Origin: Sulfuricaulis sp. | GTDB lineage: Bacteria > Pseudomonadota > Gammaproteobacteria > Acidiferrobacterales > Sulfurifustaceae | NCBI RefSeq assembly: GCF_024653915.1 | Contig: NZ_JANLGY010000020.1 | Location: 1-64,000 of the forward strand | Reading direction: 5' to 3' | DNA: 64,000 bases | In this document: positions 37,880 to 49,075 of the stretch, piece after piece | Layout of the letters: each line of letters opens with the position of its first letter | Position numbering within the stretch: position 1 is the first letter of the stretch | The notes under the pieces: generated by a model | The model's input: only the letters and a program-made list of their open reading frames with translations | The model's database searches: none | Told to the model about the DNA's origin: nothing | Position numbers and translations under genes: made by a program

Positions 37880-38580
37880 GTTCGCAACTCCTCGATCATC
37901 AACCGTTTGTATTCCCCCGGCAAGCGCAGCATGGCGGCCGTGGCGCGGAACTCCGTGTTGTAATCCACCAGCTCAATTGTCTTGCCGGCCATGTCCACAA
38001 GCCGGACTGGAAAACCATGTTCCAGATGGCGCGCGGGGAGAAACACGTTATTCGCGAGGTCGCAGGCCGTCTGCATTTCCCGGGGGGTCATCGGCAGTGT
38101 TTTTGCCTGCTGTCCCGCCAGCACCTCGCGGTATTGGCGCATCGCTACCACCGCCTCCGGCATCAACCCCGCGGCCGCGTAGAGGTCATAGCAACGCTTT
38201 CCATTTGTCAGCAATTCATAGTGGCTAACCGGGTGTGTTCCGACGGCGGGAAACGCGGCACTGTCGCGAACCACCTTGTGTGCCAGGTTGACCGGGGATT
38301 TGGCGTCCATCGGTCGTGGCCGGAAGACCAGAATCTGCCGGTCCGCACTGCTGACGCTGTAAAGGGTTCCATCGGCCCGATCGAACAGCAGGAAATCCTC
38401 GCTATCGATCCCGCCGTCCATGCGCAGAAAACCCGCCGTGACGACCATGCGCGTGCGGTAGGGCTCAGCGCCCGGTTCGTGTTCGATAAAATACAGTACC
38501 GCCGCCGGTGTCGTTGGCTCGGAGCAGGAGACCAGCGCCAGCCACATCAGGGGGGCGAGCAGAAAAAAACGCCGGATCAT
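37873..38580 (-). CDS. Putative lipoprotein, function unknown
   Basis: 235 residues. The signal peptide MIRRFFLLAPLMWLALVSCS ends in the lipobox LVSC (Cys19), so it is predicted to be lipid-anchored. The mature part has VTAGFLRMDGGIDSEDFLLF and DRADGTLYSVSSADRQILVF, a beta-rich start resembling outer-membrane-associated proteins, and a helical second half. I do not recognise a specific function. It is convergent with lpxH and follows the glycerate kinase gene. Confidence 0.7.
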   Translation of the reverse strand: MIRRFFLLAPLMWLALVSCSEPTTPAAVLYFIEHEPGAEPYRTRMVVTAGFLRMDGGIDSEDFLLFDRADGTLYSVSSADRQILVFRPRPMDAKSPVNLAHKVVRDSAAFPAVGTHPVSHYELLTNGKRCYDLYAAAGLMPEAVVAMRQYREVLAGQQAKTLPMTPREMQTACDLANNVFLPARHLEHGFPVRLVDMAGKTIELVDYNTEFRATAAMLRLPGEYKRLMIEELRTK

Positions 38581-38586
38581 TAGCCT

Positions 38587-39825
38587 TCAGCTTCCGCCTG
38601 TTACTTTTAATCCCAGCATGATGTCCATGACGTTGGTGCCGGTGGGTCCGGTCTGGATCAGATCACCACTCGCTTCCAGAAAACTTCCGGCGTCGGCCCG
38701 CGCCAGCATCTGTTCCGCGTTTAGTCCGGACTGTTCCCCGCGCGCAATCGTGCCACCATCCACCAGTGCGCCGGCATCGTCCGTGGGACCGTCCGTGCCA
38801 TCGGTGCCGGCCGAAAGGAACCACGCATCGTCATGTCCACGCAGCATCATGGCGGCGGCCAATGCCAGACTCTGGTTGCGCCCCCCGCGGCCCGGCGATT
38901 CCGGAAGCCGTATGGTGGTCTCGCCACCCCAGATATGAACCGTGCCGGGTTCGGATCGTAACAATTTTTTTGCCAGGCGTGCTCCCGCTTCCAGGGCATA
39001 GCCGGATATAAAACCGGTCTCGAGCATGGCCAAATAACCCAATTCCTTGGCCGCTTCCAGCGCGGCACTCTTGGCGTTATCGAGCGTGGCGACAATCTCA
39101 CGTTTTACGTTCTGAAAACAGACGTCGTCGGGAGCCGGCGCCGGCGGCATGTGTTTCAGGGCCTCGGTAATAAAATCCGGGAGGCCCCGTACTGTCAAAG
39201 GCCGGCGCATGTCTTCGTCCGCCACCAGCGGACCGGAACCGATGGCACGCAAATCGTTTCCCGGCACATCTGAAACCACGAGGCACAGAACTCGCCGCGG
39301 ATAAAGCAGTTTGGCCAAGCGACCGCCCTTGAGGCGCGACAGGCGCCGGCGGATGCGATTGTAATCGTTGATGTCCAGCCCCGAACCGAGTATCCAGCGG
39401 TTGATCTCCTGAAACTGGTCGAGGCTGATCTGCGACGGCAATACCTCCACCAGCGCCGAGGCACCACCAGAGATCAATACCAGCACCGATGCGTCTTTGG
39501 GAATCCGGTCCACAAACACCAGCAACTTGCGGCCGGCTTCCAGACTGGATTCATCCACCAAAGGATGCCCCGCCTCCAGCACCGGCCACGGCAACGCTTC
39601 GGCGTGCCCTTTTTTGGTGATAATCAGGGCATCAGCGATAAGATTGCCCATCACGTCCTGCGCGCCCTGCGCCATGGCACAAGCGGCCTTGCCCACCGCC
39701 ACCATGTATACCTTTCCGGGCAGCGGCCTTTCCTTCAGCCGCTCACGCACGCAGGCGCGGCCGTTGACCGCGGCGAGCGCAGACTGGAATATCTGTAGAA
39801 GTTTTTTTCGACTATCGTTCATCAT
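38587..39825 (-). CDS. Glycerate 2-kinase
   Basis: 412 residues of the GckA/TtuD (DUF4147-MOFRL) family. ATP-dependent phosphorylation of D-glycerate feeds hydroxypyruvate or tartronate-derived carbon into glycolysis. The N-terminal domain has YMVAVGKAACAMAQGAQDVM, ISGGASALVEVL and VVSDVPGNDLRAIGSGP. The C-terminal MOFRL domain carries GGRNQSLALAAAM and SAGTDGTDGPTDDAGALVDG. Its start overlaps the stop of the phosphatase-like gene as ATGA. Confidence 0.93.
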   Translation of the reverse strand: MMNDSRKKLLQIFQSALAAVNGRACVRERLKERPLPGKVYMVAVGKAACAMAQGAQDVMGNLIADALIITKKGHAEALPWPVLEAGHPLVDESSLEAGRKLLVFVDRIPKDASVLVLISGGASALVEVLPSQISLDQFQEINRWILGSGLDINDYNRIRRRLSRLKGGRLAKLLYPRRVLCLVVSDVPGNDLRAIGSGPLVADEDMRRPLTVRGLPDFITEALKHMPPAPAPDDVCFQNVKREIVATLDNAKSAALEAAKELGYLAMLETGFISGYALEAGARLAKKLLRSEPGTVHIWGGETTIRLPESPGRGGRNQSLALAAAMMLRGHDDAWFLSAGTDGTDGPTDDAGALVDGGTIARGEQSGLNAEQMLARADAGSFLEASGDLIQTGPTGTNVMDIMLGLKVTGGS

Positions 39826-40295
39826 GCGTTGTTATGTTTCGGCGCAACCTGTCGCGCCATTTCCAGAAACTCCTGCCACACCGAATCCGGCTCCCAGATC
39901 GCCAGCACATCAGGCATAGTAACATCCGGCAGCCAACCCTGCCGCCGCAGACGATAAAGCGCCATAAAAACCGAAACGCGCTTGTTGGCGGCACAATGAA
40001 CAAATACACGCTTGCCCGCCAGCTCATCCATGATTTCAAAAAAATCCTCAAGATCGTCTTGCGTGGGGTGCTCCCAGACGACAGGAAGATGGATATAACG
40101 CATACCGAGGGATTCAACAGTCTTGCGTTCGTCGGGCAGGGAATATTCCGCGTCGTGCAGGGCGAGATTCACGACAACCTCAAATCCTGCTTCCGTGACG
40201 GTGGTCAGTTCTTCTTCCGTCGGTTGGCCGGCCGTCGCAATCATATCGCTCAACCGGCGATAGTTGTAGATTTTCTCCAGGGTGCCTTCATCCAC
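39822..40295 (-). CDS. Protein tyrosine phosphatase-like protein
   Basis: 157 residues with a DSP/PTP-like fold (VVVNLALHDAEYSLPDERKT, then YIHLPVVWEHPTQDDLEDFF). The catalytic loop is HCAANKRVS, with Cys101. Classic phosphatases need C-x5-R; here the arginine is C-x4-R, one residue early, which is common in this particular subgroup. It may still be a phosphatase or may bind rather than hydrolyse. It is coupled by a 4-base overlap to glycerate kinase. Confidence 0.8.
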   Translation of the reverse strand: MDEGTLEKIYNYRRLSDMIATAGQPTEEELTTVTEAGFEVVVNLALHDAEYSLPDERKTVESLGMRYIHLPVVWEHPTQDDLEDFFEIMDELAGKRVFVHCAANKRVSVFMALYRLRRQGWLPDVTMPDVLAIWEPDSVWQEFLEMARQVAPKHNNA

Positions 40296-40332
40296 GGTAT
40301 GGCCGTATGCTAAAACTCAGCTCAAAATATCT

Positions 40333-40437
40333 TAAACCGCAGATTAACACGGATTTATTTTTAAGATGAACGCGGATAAAAAATTCCTATAAGCTATCTG
40401 CGTTTATCTCTTCTTCATCTGCGTTCATCTGCGGTTG
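40333..40437. repeat. Palindromic CGCAGATTAACACGGAT repeat, copy B2
   Basis: The left arm has aaaccgcagattaacacgga and the right arm atctgcgttcatctgcggtt, with further internal units (gaacgcggataaa, tatctgcgtttatct). It is a larger version of the family at 31093-31175. It lies between mmsA and the phosphatase-like gene. Confidence 0.78.
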
Positions 40438-40459
40438 CTTTATTTTTTTGAGATGGATT

Positions 40460-41965
<1,506 letters not shown>

Positions 41966-41988
41966 GACTGCGTTCCTCTGCAAAATTT

Positions 41989-42618
41989 TCAGCCGACGAT
42001 AATGATCAGTACCCGATACGGTCCGTGCGCGCCGAGCGTGACGGTCTGTTCGATATCCGCCGTGCGTGAAGGACCGGAAACGAAATTAACCGCACGCGGC
42101 AGTGTGCCCCGTTCAACGCGCAGCCGGTCCCAGGCCTGCTCCATGTTCGCTACAATGCGCCCGGACTCGATCACGGCAATATGCGTTTCCGGCAACAGAC
42201 TGACCGTCGCCGGTGTCTCGGGTCCGGAGAGCAGCATCAAGGTGCCGGTTTCGGCAATGCCGACAAAGGCGCCGGTGACGCCCACCAGATCATCACCGCG
42301 CGCGGCGCGTGTCTGTAGCTCAATACCCACGGAATTCCAGCCGTAGGGCGCCAGCGCCGGCCAGCATACACCCTGCATCGGCAACTGGCGTTCGCCCAGA
42401 TACCGTGCGACCAAAGCGGGCACTTCCGTTATCGTCCGAGCCTGTGCCACGTCGCTCGCCAGGCTCACGGCGCGCGCGCCAAAACGCTTGATCAGATCAT
42501 CTTCCAGCGGTGGAATCGGTCCGCGTTGATGGCGTCGGATTTCAGCGCTGATATCGGCAACAACACTTGAACCACGTGCCTTGCTGATCCGCGCCAGGAT
42601 GTTTTCACGCGCGCTCAT
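41989..42618 (-). CDS. lutC: Lactate utilisation protein C (LUD domain)
   Basis: 209 residues from the ATG at 42618, which overlaps the lutB stop as ATGA; the longer frame is inside lutB. The LUD domain has VTGAFVGIAETGTLMLLSGP and LPETHIAVIESGRIV. LutC is the third component of the LutABC iron-sulfur L-lactate dehydrogenase complex (YkgG in E. coli). The last gene of the three, it is separated from mmsA by 23 bp. Confidence 0.9.
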   Translation of the reverse strand: MSARENILARISKARGSSVVADISAEIRRHQRGPIPPLEDDLIKRFGARAVSLASDVAQARTITEVPALVARYLGERQLPMQGVCWPALAPYGWNSVGIELQTRAARGDDLVGVTGAFVGIAETGTLMLLSGPETPATVSLLPETHIAVIESGRIVANMEQAWDRLRVERGTLPRAVNFVSGPSRTADIEQTVTLGAHGPYRVLIIIVG

Positions 42619-44006
42619 AAGGAACGCCTCGCCTGATACAGTTCGCGGAACGTCCGGCCGGCCGGCGCGGGCATGTCGCGCCCTTTGGTCCAGCCGGAGG
42701 CGCCCGGCAGATGACGCAATCTTTTTTCTTTTCCACCCAGTAAACATAGTAATCGCACCGCCGCACGCGTGAGCAGCGCGTACACCGCCGGATGCCGTGC
42801 CGCCCACGACCATAGCCTAAGCGCGACGCGCTCGGTCCAGGGACGCAAATGACGTACCACCTGCTGATGGCGCAGATGGCGCATCAGGTCCGGTAACGGA
42901 ATCTTCACCGGGCAGACCACGGCGCATTCGCCGCAGAAGGTCGAGGCATTGGGCAGATCGATGGCGTTCTCCAGTCCCACGAAGGACGGCGTCAGCACCG
43001 ACCCCATCGGGCCCGGATAGACCCAGCCGTAGGCGTGCCCGCCGATGTTCTGGTACACCGGACAATGATTCATGCAGGCGCCACAACGGATGCAGCGCAG
43101 CATCGGTTGCAGCTCGGTGCCAAGCAGGCGGCTGCGACCGTTATCGAGCAGAATGATATGAAAATGCTCCGGTCCGTCGGATTCGTCCTGGCCCCGAATT
43201 CCGGTCAGGACCGAGACGTAATTGGTGATGGGCTGGCCGGTGGCAGAACGCGGCAGCAAGCGCAGAAGCGTGCTTGCATCCTCCAGTGTGGGCACAACCT
43301 TTTCGATGCCGGTAATGGCCACATGCACGCGCGGCAGCGTGGTGGTCAACCGGCCATTGCCCTCGTTGGTGACGATCAACACTGAACCGGTCTCGGCAAT
43401 AATGAAATTCGCGCCGGAGATGCCCATGTCGGCCGACAGGAATCCCGGGCGCAGCACCTCGCGCGCCTCGCGGCACATTTCAGTAATCTCCGTTTTGCGC
43501 GTGCGCTTGTGCTTTTCCGCGAACAGGTCGGCGATCTCTTCCTTGCTCTTGTGCACCACCGGGGCCACGATGTGTGATGGCGGTTCGTGCGCCAGTTGCA
43601 GGATGTACTCGCCCAGATCGGTCTCCAGCACCTCCACGCCGACGCTCGCCAGATAATCGTTGAGCGCACATTCCTCCGTGACCATGGATTTCGATTTGAC
43701 GACCTTGCGCACACCGTGGCGCTGGGCAATTTCCACCACGATGCGATTGGCCTCCTCGATGTCTTCCGCCCAGTGCACCACCGCGCCACGCGCGGTTGCC
43801 TCCTGCTCGAAACGCAACAGGTAACTGTCGAGGTGATTGACCACGCGCTCGCGGATGTCAGTCGCGGCATCGCGGATTTCGGTGAAATTCGGCAGCTCTG
43901 TAATCGCCGCCGCGCGCTTGTCGACGAATTTCGATTGCATCTTTTTCAGGGCGTGCTGCAACTTTGCGTTTTCCAGGCTTTCCGCCGCCTTGCGCCTGAA
44001 ATGCAT
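42615..44006 (-). CDS. lutB: Lactate utilisation iron-sulfur protein B
   Basis: 463 residues from the ATG at 44006, which has a GGAAG site; a GTG at 44021 is an alternative. The N-terminal LUD domain has the segment GANFIIAETGSVLIVTNEGN. It is followed by two 4Fe-4S motifs: CIRCGACMNHCPVY and CGECAVVCPVKIPL. A C-terminal DUF3390-like tail completes the YkgF/LutB architecture. It passes electrons from lactate oxidation. Coupled to lutA upstream and lutC downstream. Confidence 0.94.
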   Translation of the reverse strand: MHFRRKAAESLENAKLQHALKKMQSKFVDKRAAAITELPNFTEIRDAATDIRERVVNHLDSYLLRFEQEATARGAVVHWAEDIEEANRIVVEIAQRHGVRKVVKSKSMVTEECALNDYLASVGVEVLETDLGEYILQLAHEPPSHIVAPVVHKSKEEIADLFAEKHKRTRKTEITEMCREAREVLRPGFLSADMGISGANFIIAETGSVLIVTNEGNGRLTTTLPRVHVAITGIEKVVPTLEDASTLLRLLPRSATGQPITNYVSVLTGIRGQDESDGPEHFHIILLDNGRSRLLGTELQPMLRCIRCGACMNHCPVYQNIGGHAYGWVYPGPMGSVLTPSFVGLENAIDLPNASTFCGECAVVCPVKIPLPDLMRHLRHQQVVRHLRPWTERVALRLWSWAARHPAVYALLTRAAVRLLCLLGGKEKRLRHLPGASGWTKGRDMPAPAGRTFRELYQARRSL

Positions 44007-44011
44007 CGCGG

Positions 44012-44758
44012 TTACTTCCACGTGCTGCCCTCCTTGCCTTCCCCAGCCAAGACCTCAGCGATATGCAGCACCCGGGTTTGCAGGTCGCCGCGACGGCGCA
44101 GACGGCCCTCGATATTCAGCAGGCAGCCCAAGTCGCCAGCCACCACGGCGCTGGCGCCGGTCTGGGCGATGTTGGCGCATTTCTTGTCCGCCATGCGCGT
44201 GGAAATAGCGCCGAACTTGACCGCGAAGGTTCCGCCGAAGCCGCAGCAGGTGGCGCATTCGGTCATTTCTGTCAGGGTCACGCCCGGCATCTTTGCGAGC
44301 AGCGCGCGCGGCTGCGCCTGTACGCCGAGTTCGCGCAGTCCCGAGCAGGAATCGTGATACGTCAACGAACCGGAATAACGGCCGGGAATTTTTTCAATCT
44401 TGAGGACATTGACCAGAAAATCGGTCAACTCGTAAGTACGGGAGGACAGGCGATTGACCGATTCGAGAACGCTTGGGTCGTCTTTGAGCAAGGCCGGATA
44501 ATGCACTTTTATCATGCCGGCGCAGGAACCGGAGGGCAGGACAACATAATCGCAGTCCTTGAATTCCCCCAGGAGTTTCAGCGCCAGTGCCTTGGCGGAT
44601 GCGTAATCGCCGGAGTTGTAACCGGGCTGCCCGCAGCAGGTCTGGCTTTCCGGCACCACCACCTCGCACCCCGCGTTTTCCAGCAGGCGTAAGGCCGCAA
44701 AGCCGATGCTCGGCCGCATCAAATCCACCAAACAGGTGACGAATAAACCAACGCGCAT
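44012..44758 (-). CDS. lutA: Lactate utilisation protein A (CCG domains)
   Basis: 248 residues. Two cysteine-rich CCG domains: CCGQPGYNSGD in the N-terminal half and CCGFGGTFAVKF in the C-terminal half. These bind iron-sulfur clusters in LutA/GlcF/HdrB-type proteins. The protein N-terminus MRVGLFVTCLVDLMRPSIGF is canonical for YkgE/LutA. It heads the lutA-lutB-lutC run; no lactate permease is adjacent. Confidence 0.93.
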   Translation of the reverse strand: MRVGLFVTCLVDLMRPSIGFAALRLLENAGCEVVVPESQTCCGQPGYNSGDYASAKALALKLLGEFKDCDYVVLPSGSCAGMIKVHYPALLKDDPSVLESVNRLSSRTYELTDFLVNVLKIEKIPGRYSGSLTYHDSCSGLRELGVQAQPRALLAKMPGVTLTEMTECATCCGFGGTFAVKFGAISTRMADKKCANIAQTGASAVVAGDLGCLLNIEGRLRRRGDLQTRVLHIAEVLAGEGKEGSTWK

Positions 44759-44811
44759 GATGTGGCATTCTACAGCGTGCCGCTGCTTTGTTCAGCGCAT
44801 ACCGCTTCGCA

Positions 44812-45993
44812 TCATGAAAGCCCGCGCGTCAGGTCTTTCTTCAAATCCTCCACGTCTTCCAAACCCACCGAGATCCGCACCAGGCCATCGCTGATGCCGG
44901 CGTCCTGACGTTGCTCGGGCGTGATGCGCCCATGCGTAGTCGTGGCCGGATGCGTGATGGTGGACTTGGTATCGCCCAGATTGGCGGTGATGGAAATCAC
45001 ACGCGTGCTGTCAATCAGTTTCCAGGCCGCGTCCTTGCCACCGTCCAGCTCGAACGACACGATGCCACCGAAACCCGATTGCTGCTTCTTGGCCAGTTCG
45101 TGCTGCGGATGCGACGCCAGACCCGGATAGTAAACGCGTTTCACGCGCTTCTGCTTTTCCAGCCATTGCGCCAGTTCCAGCGCATTCGTGCTGTGCGCCT
45201 TCATCCGCAAACCCAGCGTTTCCAATCCTTTCAGGAACACCCAAGCATTGAACGGGCTTAGGGACGGTCCGCAGGTGCGCATAAAACCATAGACCTTCTC
45301 GCCCACCAGTTCTTTATTGCCGACGACAGCGCCGCCAATACAACGGCCCTGGCCGTCGAGGTATTTGGTCGCGGAGTGGATCACGACATCCGCGCCCAGC
45401 TTTAGTGGCAGCTGTAGAGCGGGCGTGCAGAAGCAATTATCCACCACCAGCAGGCAGCCCTTGGCATGCGCCAGTTTCGCCAGACGCGCGATATCGGAAA
45501 TTTCGGTGAGCGGATTGGACGGCGTTTCCAGGAACAGCAGTTTCGTATTCGGCTTAATGGCCTTTTCCCACGCGCCGTAATCCGAAAGCGAAACATAAGT
45601 CGTCTCGATGCCGAACTTGCCGAGGTAATTATTGAACAGCAGCACCGTCGGCCCGAAGATATTGCGCGACGAGACGATGTGATCGCCGCTCTTCAGCAGC
45701 GCGAGACAGGTCGAGAGAATCGCCGCCATGCCGGAGCCGGTGGCGACGCATTTCTCGCCACCTTCCAGCGCCGCGAGGCGTTCCTCGAAGGCACGCACGG
45801 TGGGATTGGTGAAACGCGAGTAGATGTTCCCCGGCTCCGCACCGGAAAACCGCGCCGCCGCCTCCGCCGCGCTTTTGAACACGTAGCTGGACGTGACAAA
45901 AATCGGTTCGGAATTCTCGCCCTCATTGGTTCGATGCTGCCCCGCCCGCACCGCGCGGGTATCGAAGCCCCATTGGTCAAATTCGTCAGACAT
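44812..45993 (-). CDS. metZ: O-succinylhomoserine sulfhydrylase
   Basis: 393 residues from the ATG at 45993, which has an AAGGAG site. A PLP enzyme that makes homocysteine from O-succinylhomoserine and sulfide, the direct sulfhydrylation route to methionine. The PLP lysine is in VVIHSATKYLDGQGRCIGG (about residue 210). YSRFTNPTVRAFEERLAALE is the substrate-side signature. It has its own promoter, a SAM-II-like riboswitch and a terminator, so it is regulated by SAM independently of purF upstream. Confidence 0.95.
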   Translation of the reverse strand: MSDEFDQWGFDTRAVRAGQHRTNEGENSEPIFVTSSYVFKSAAEAAARFSGAEPGNIYSRFTNPTVRAFEERLAALEGGEKCVATGSGMAAILSTCLALLKSGDHIVSSRNIFGPTVLLFNNYLGKFGIETTYVSLSDYGAWEKAIKPNTKLLFLETPSNPLTEISDIARLAKLAHAKGCLLVVDNCFCTPALQLPLKLGADVVIHSATKYLDGQGRCIGGAVVGNKELVGEKVYGFMRTCGPSLSPFNAWVFLKGLETLGLRMKAHSTNALELAQWLEKQKRVKRVYYPGLASHPQHELAKKQQSGFGGIVSFELDGGKDAAWKLIDSTRVISITANLGDTKSTITHPATTTHGRITPEQRQDAGISDGLVRISVGLEDVEDLKKDLTRGLS

Positions 45994-46040
45994 GGCCCTG
46001 CTCCTTAAATTACTGTTACGGCGCAAGCTTGCGGTGGGCT

Positions 46041-46068
46041 AAAAAAGAAAAGCCACGAATGCGGCTAG
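46041..46068 (-). terminator. Terminator of metZ riboswitch platform
   Basis: agccgc-attc-gtggct hairpin (46066-46051 on the minus strand), 6 bp with one G-T pair, is followed by TTTTCTTTTTT. It lies between the SAM-II-like aptamer and the metZ start. Confidence 0.65.
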
Positions 46069-46080
46069 AGCGGGAACTCT

Positions 46081-46133
46081 CGCTTTAGCGGCATTTGTAT
46101 CGCGCCCGCAAGCTGAAGCTCAAATCGGCGCCA
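46081..46133 (-). promoter_or_regulatory. SAM-II-like riboswitch aptamer upstream of metZ
   Basis: On the minus strand it contains, in order, gcgccgatttga, agcttgcgggcgc, acaaatgc and cgctaaagcg. These match the SAM-II consensus blocks GAUUUG, GCUUGC-R-G and GCUAAAG. P1 is formed by gcgcc (5') with ggcgc (3'). It starts a few nt after the predicted transcription start and is followed by a terminator, then metZ, a usual SAM-II target. Binding of S-adenosylmethionine would turn metZ off. Confidence 0.78.
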
Positions 46134-46145
46134 ATCGAGACAAAA

Positions 46146-46172
46146 GTTATATCACCGACCCTGCTATGTCAA
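46146..46172 (-). promoter_or_regulatory. Candidate metZ promoter
   Basis: Consensus TTGACA (46172-46167) and TATAAC (46151-46146) on the minus strand, spaced by 15 nt. This predicts a start near 46138, just before the aptamer. It lies 13 bp beyond the stop of the Mrr-like gene. Confidence 0.6.
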
Positions 46173-46184
46173 TATACGACCGAT

Positions 46185-47114
46185 CTAGGTGCCTGGCCTG
46201 TAATCACTTTTCAAATAATCTCTAGCAATCGAGAAAAGTTTAATGTTGTGCTCTTTGGCAAATTTTTTAGCTGCACCCGAATAATCGAATAGGCTAGCAA
46301 GAATTGCTTCTTCGGCATGTGGCCAAGATGCTCGAACACCAGCAAGCTCTCTTATTGCAGCTACTCCGATGTTTTTTGCATGCGCCTTACACTGAACAAT
46401 CCTAACTTTTCCATTCTTTTTGAGAATTAAATCTATGTCTTGGTCATTTGACCGTGGCGTAAATTCGACTTCAAAACCTTGATCTTTGTAGATTCTTGCT
46501 ACAGCACGCTCAAATCCAATGCCATCTAACGATGCCCATGCGTGAACATCTCGCATAGCCAAACGGAGTTCTTTTTCAGCCAAGTCCCTAATTCGATTCT
46601 TAGCGTCTTTAACTTCTTGAATCTTGGTGGCGTCCCCAGGGGTTTTTGTAAAATAGAGAACCAACAAACCACTGATAAGTGCGACAAGGGGTGGCCACCA
46701 GCCCCAAACACCGATCATAAAGATAGAAAAAAAAGTAAAGACAAATAGTACTGTGCTGATTGCGTGACCATCAGACTGGCCAACATATATTTTCTCAGAA
46801 TTACTTAATTCTTCGGATGGGCTTATATCAATCCGTTTCTCAAGAGGCGCATTAGGATCGGTTACTTTTCGAGGGAGCTGGTCTTCATTCCATGTCCGGA
46901 CAATTTTATACGAGTTATCTTTTCCAGCATCTTGTATTTCAACCTCCACTCGATAAGGAGTTATCTCAATAAGTGTATCTCGATTGACTCTATGCGGACC
47001 TTTACCTGAAAAACTTAAATCGCTATTCAAAGGAAACACAAGGTTTCCTTGGCCCAAGGCAGCAACCAATTTACCTGTAACTGTGTAGCGGTAAACTTTT
47101 AGAACCTTCAGCAT
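46185..47114 (-). CDS. Membrane-anchored Mrr-type nuclease-domain protein
   Basis: 309 residues, AT-rich compared with all neighbours. An N-terminal soluble domain (1-110) has no family I recognise. Two membrane helices follow at about 118-135 and 141-156. The C-terminal 110 residues form an Mrr/restriction-endonuclease-like PD-(D/E)XK fold: GIGFERAVARIYKDQGFEVE, then D226/D228 in DQDIDLILKK, then VQCKAHAKN with Q241 and K243. Mrr domains cut modified DNA, and membrane forms are less common. No ribosome site is obvious. It lies between purF and metZ, adjacent genes in related genomes, so it looks acquired. Confidence 0.8.
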   Translation of the reverse strand: MLKVLKVYRYTVTGKLVAALGQGNLVFPLNSDLSFSGKGPHRVNRDTLIEITPYRVEVEIQDAGKDNSYKIVRTWNEDQLPRKVTDPNAPLEKRIDISPSEELSNSEKIYVGQSDGHAISTVLFVFTFFSIFMIGVWGWWPPLVALISGLLVLYFTKTPGDATKIQEVKDAKNRIRDLAEKELRLAMRDVHAWASLDGIGFERAVARIYKDQGFEVEFTPRSNDQDIDLILKKNGKVRIVQCKAHAKNIGVAAIRELAGVRASWPHAEEAILASLFDYSGAAKKFAKEHNIKLFSIARDYLKSDYRPGT

Positions 47115-47328
47115 ACGGGCGATAGCTATGACGTTCAGTTAACAGTAACACTAGGCTTTAGTGTTGCAGCACATGTTTGTGCTTATTACTTCTTGAGTCA
47201 AGCCGGCCCCTGAGTGTTTTTCAAACCCCGTATGGCGCGCCCGAGCATCGCAAACCTCGGGCCGGGCGACCGCCGAGGCCGAGGCGCGAAGCGCAGGGAG
47301 GTGTCGCGCCATCCGGGGGAGTGGTTTT

Positions 47329-47356
47329 GGTGACTTCTGCCGAAACAAAAGTCACC
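47329..47356. repeat. GGTGACTT hairpin repeat
   Basis: ggtgactt (47329-47336) and aagtcacc (47349-47356) pair perfectly over 8 bp around a tgccgaaaca-like loop. Similar GTGACTTTTGTTTCGG sequences are widespread intergenic repeats in Gammaproteobacteria, from general knowledge. Confidence 0.6.
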
Positions 47357-47423
47357 CAGGGTGCGGGGCGGGAGCCACCCGCAATTATGCTTTTGAGTCA
47401 CGGCCGCAGGCCGCTCGACAAAA

Positions 47424-47448
47424 AAAAGCCGCCCATCGGGCGGCTTTT
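47424..47448 (-). terminator. Intrinsic terminator after purF
   Basis: A perfect 11-bp stem aaaagccgccc/gggcggctttt with a 3-nt loop, followed on the minus strand by a run of eight T. It separates purF from the Mrr gene and metZ. Confidence 0.9.
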
Positions 47449-47512
47449 AGTAAAATAATAGTGCGCTTCGCTATCGCACAGCACACCCTACCTTAAGAAG
47501 GAAAAGAAAAAA

Positions 47513-49042
<1,530 letters not shown>

Positions 49043-49075
49043 GCCGAGGGAATCTCCAGCGCTTAAAGACCGATT

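Larger units (their letters stand above)
47115..47512. other. 398-bp repeat-rich gap between Mrr gene and purF
   Basis: It contains two small hairpins next to the Mrr start (aacacta...tagtgtt, 47147-47165; gcaca...tgtgc, 47169-47182). A GC-rich block follows, then the ggtgactt...aagtcacc hairpin (47329-47356) and the purF terminator (47424-47448). No protein gene is supported. Confidence 0.7.

Noticed and set aside
47177-47458. Small ORFs in the purF-Mrr gap
   Set aside because: They translate a known type of intergenic repeat (GGTGACTT hairpin) and a terminator; no ribosome site.
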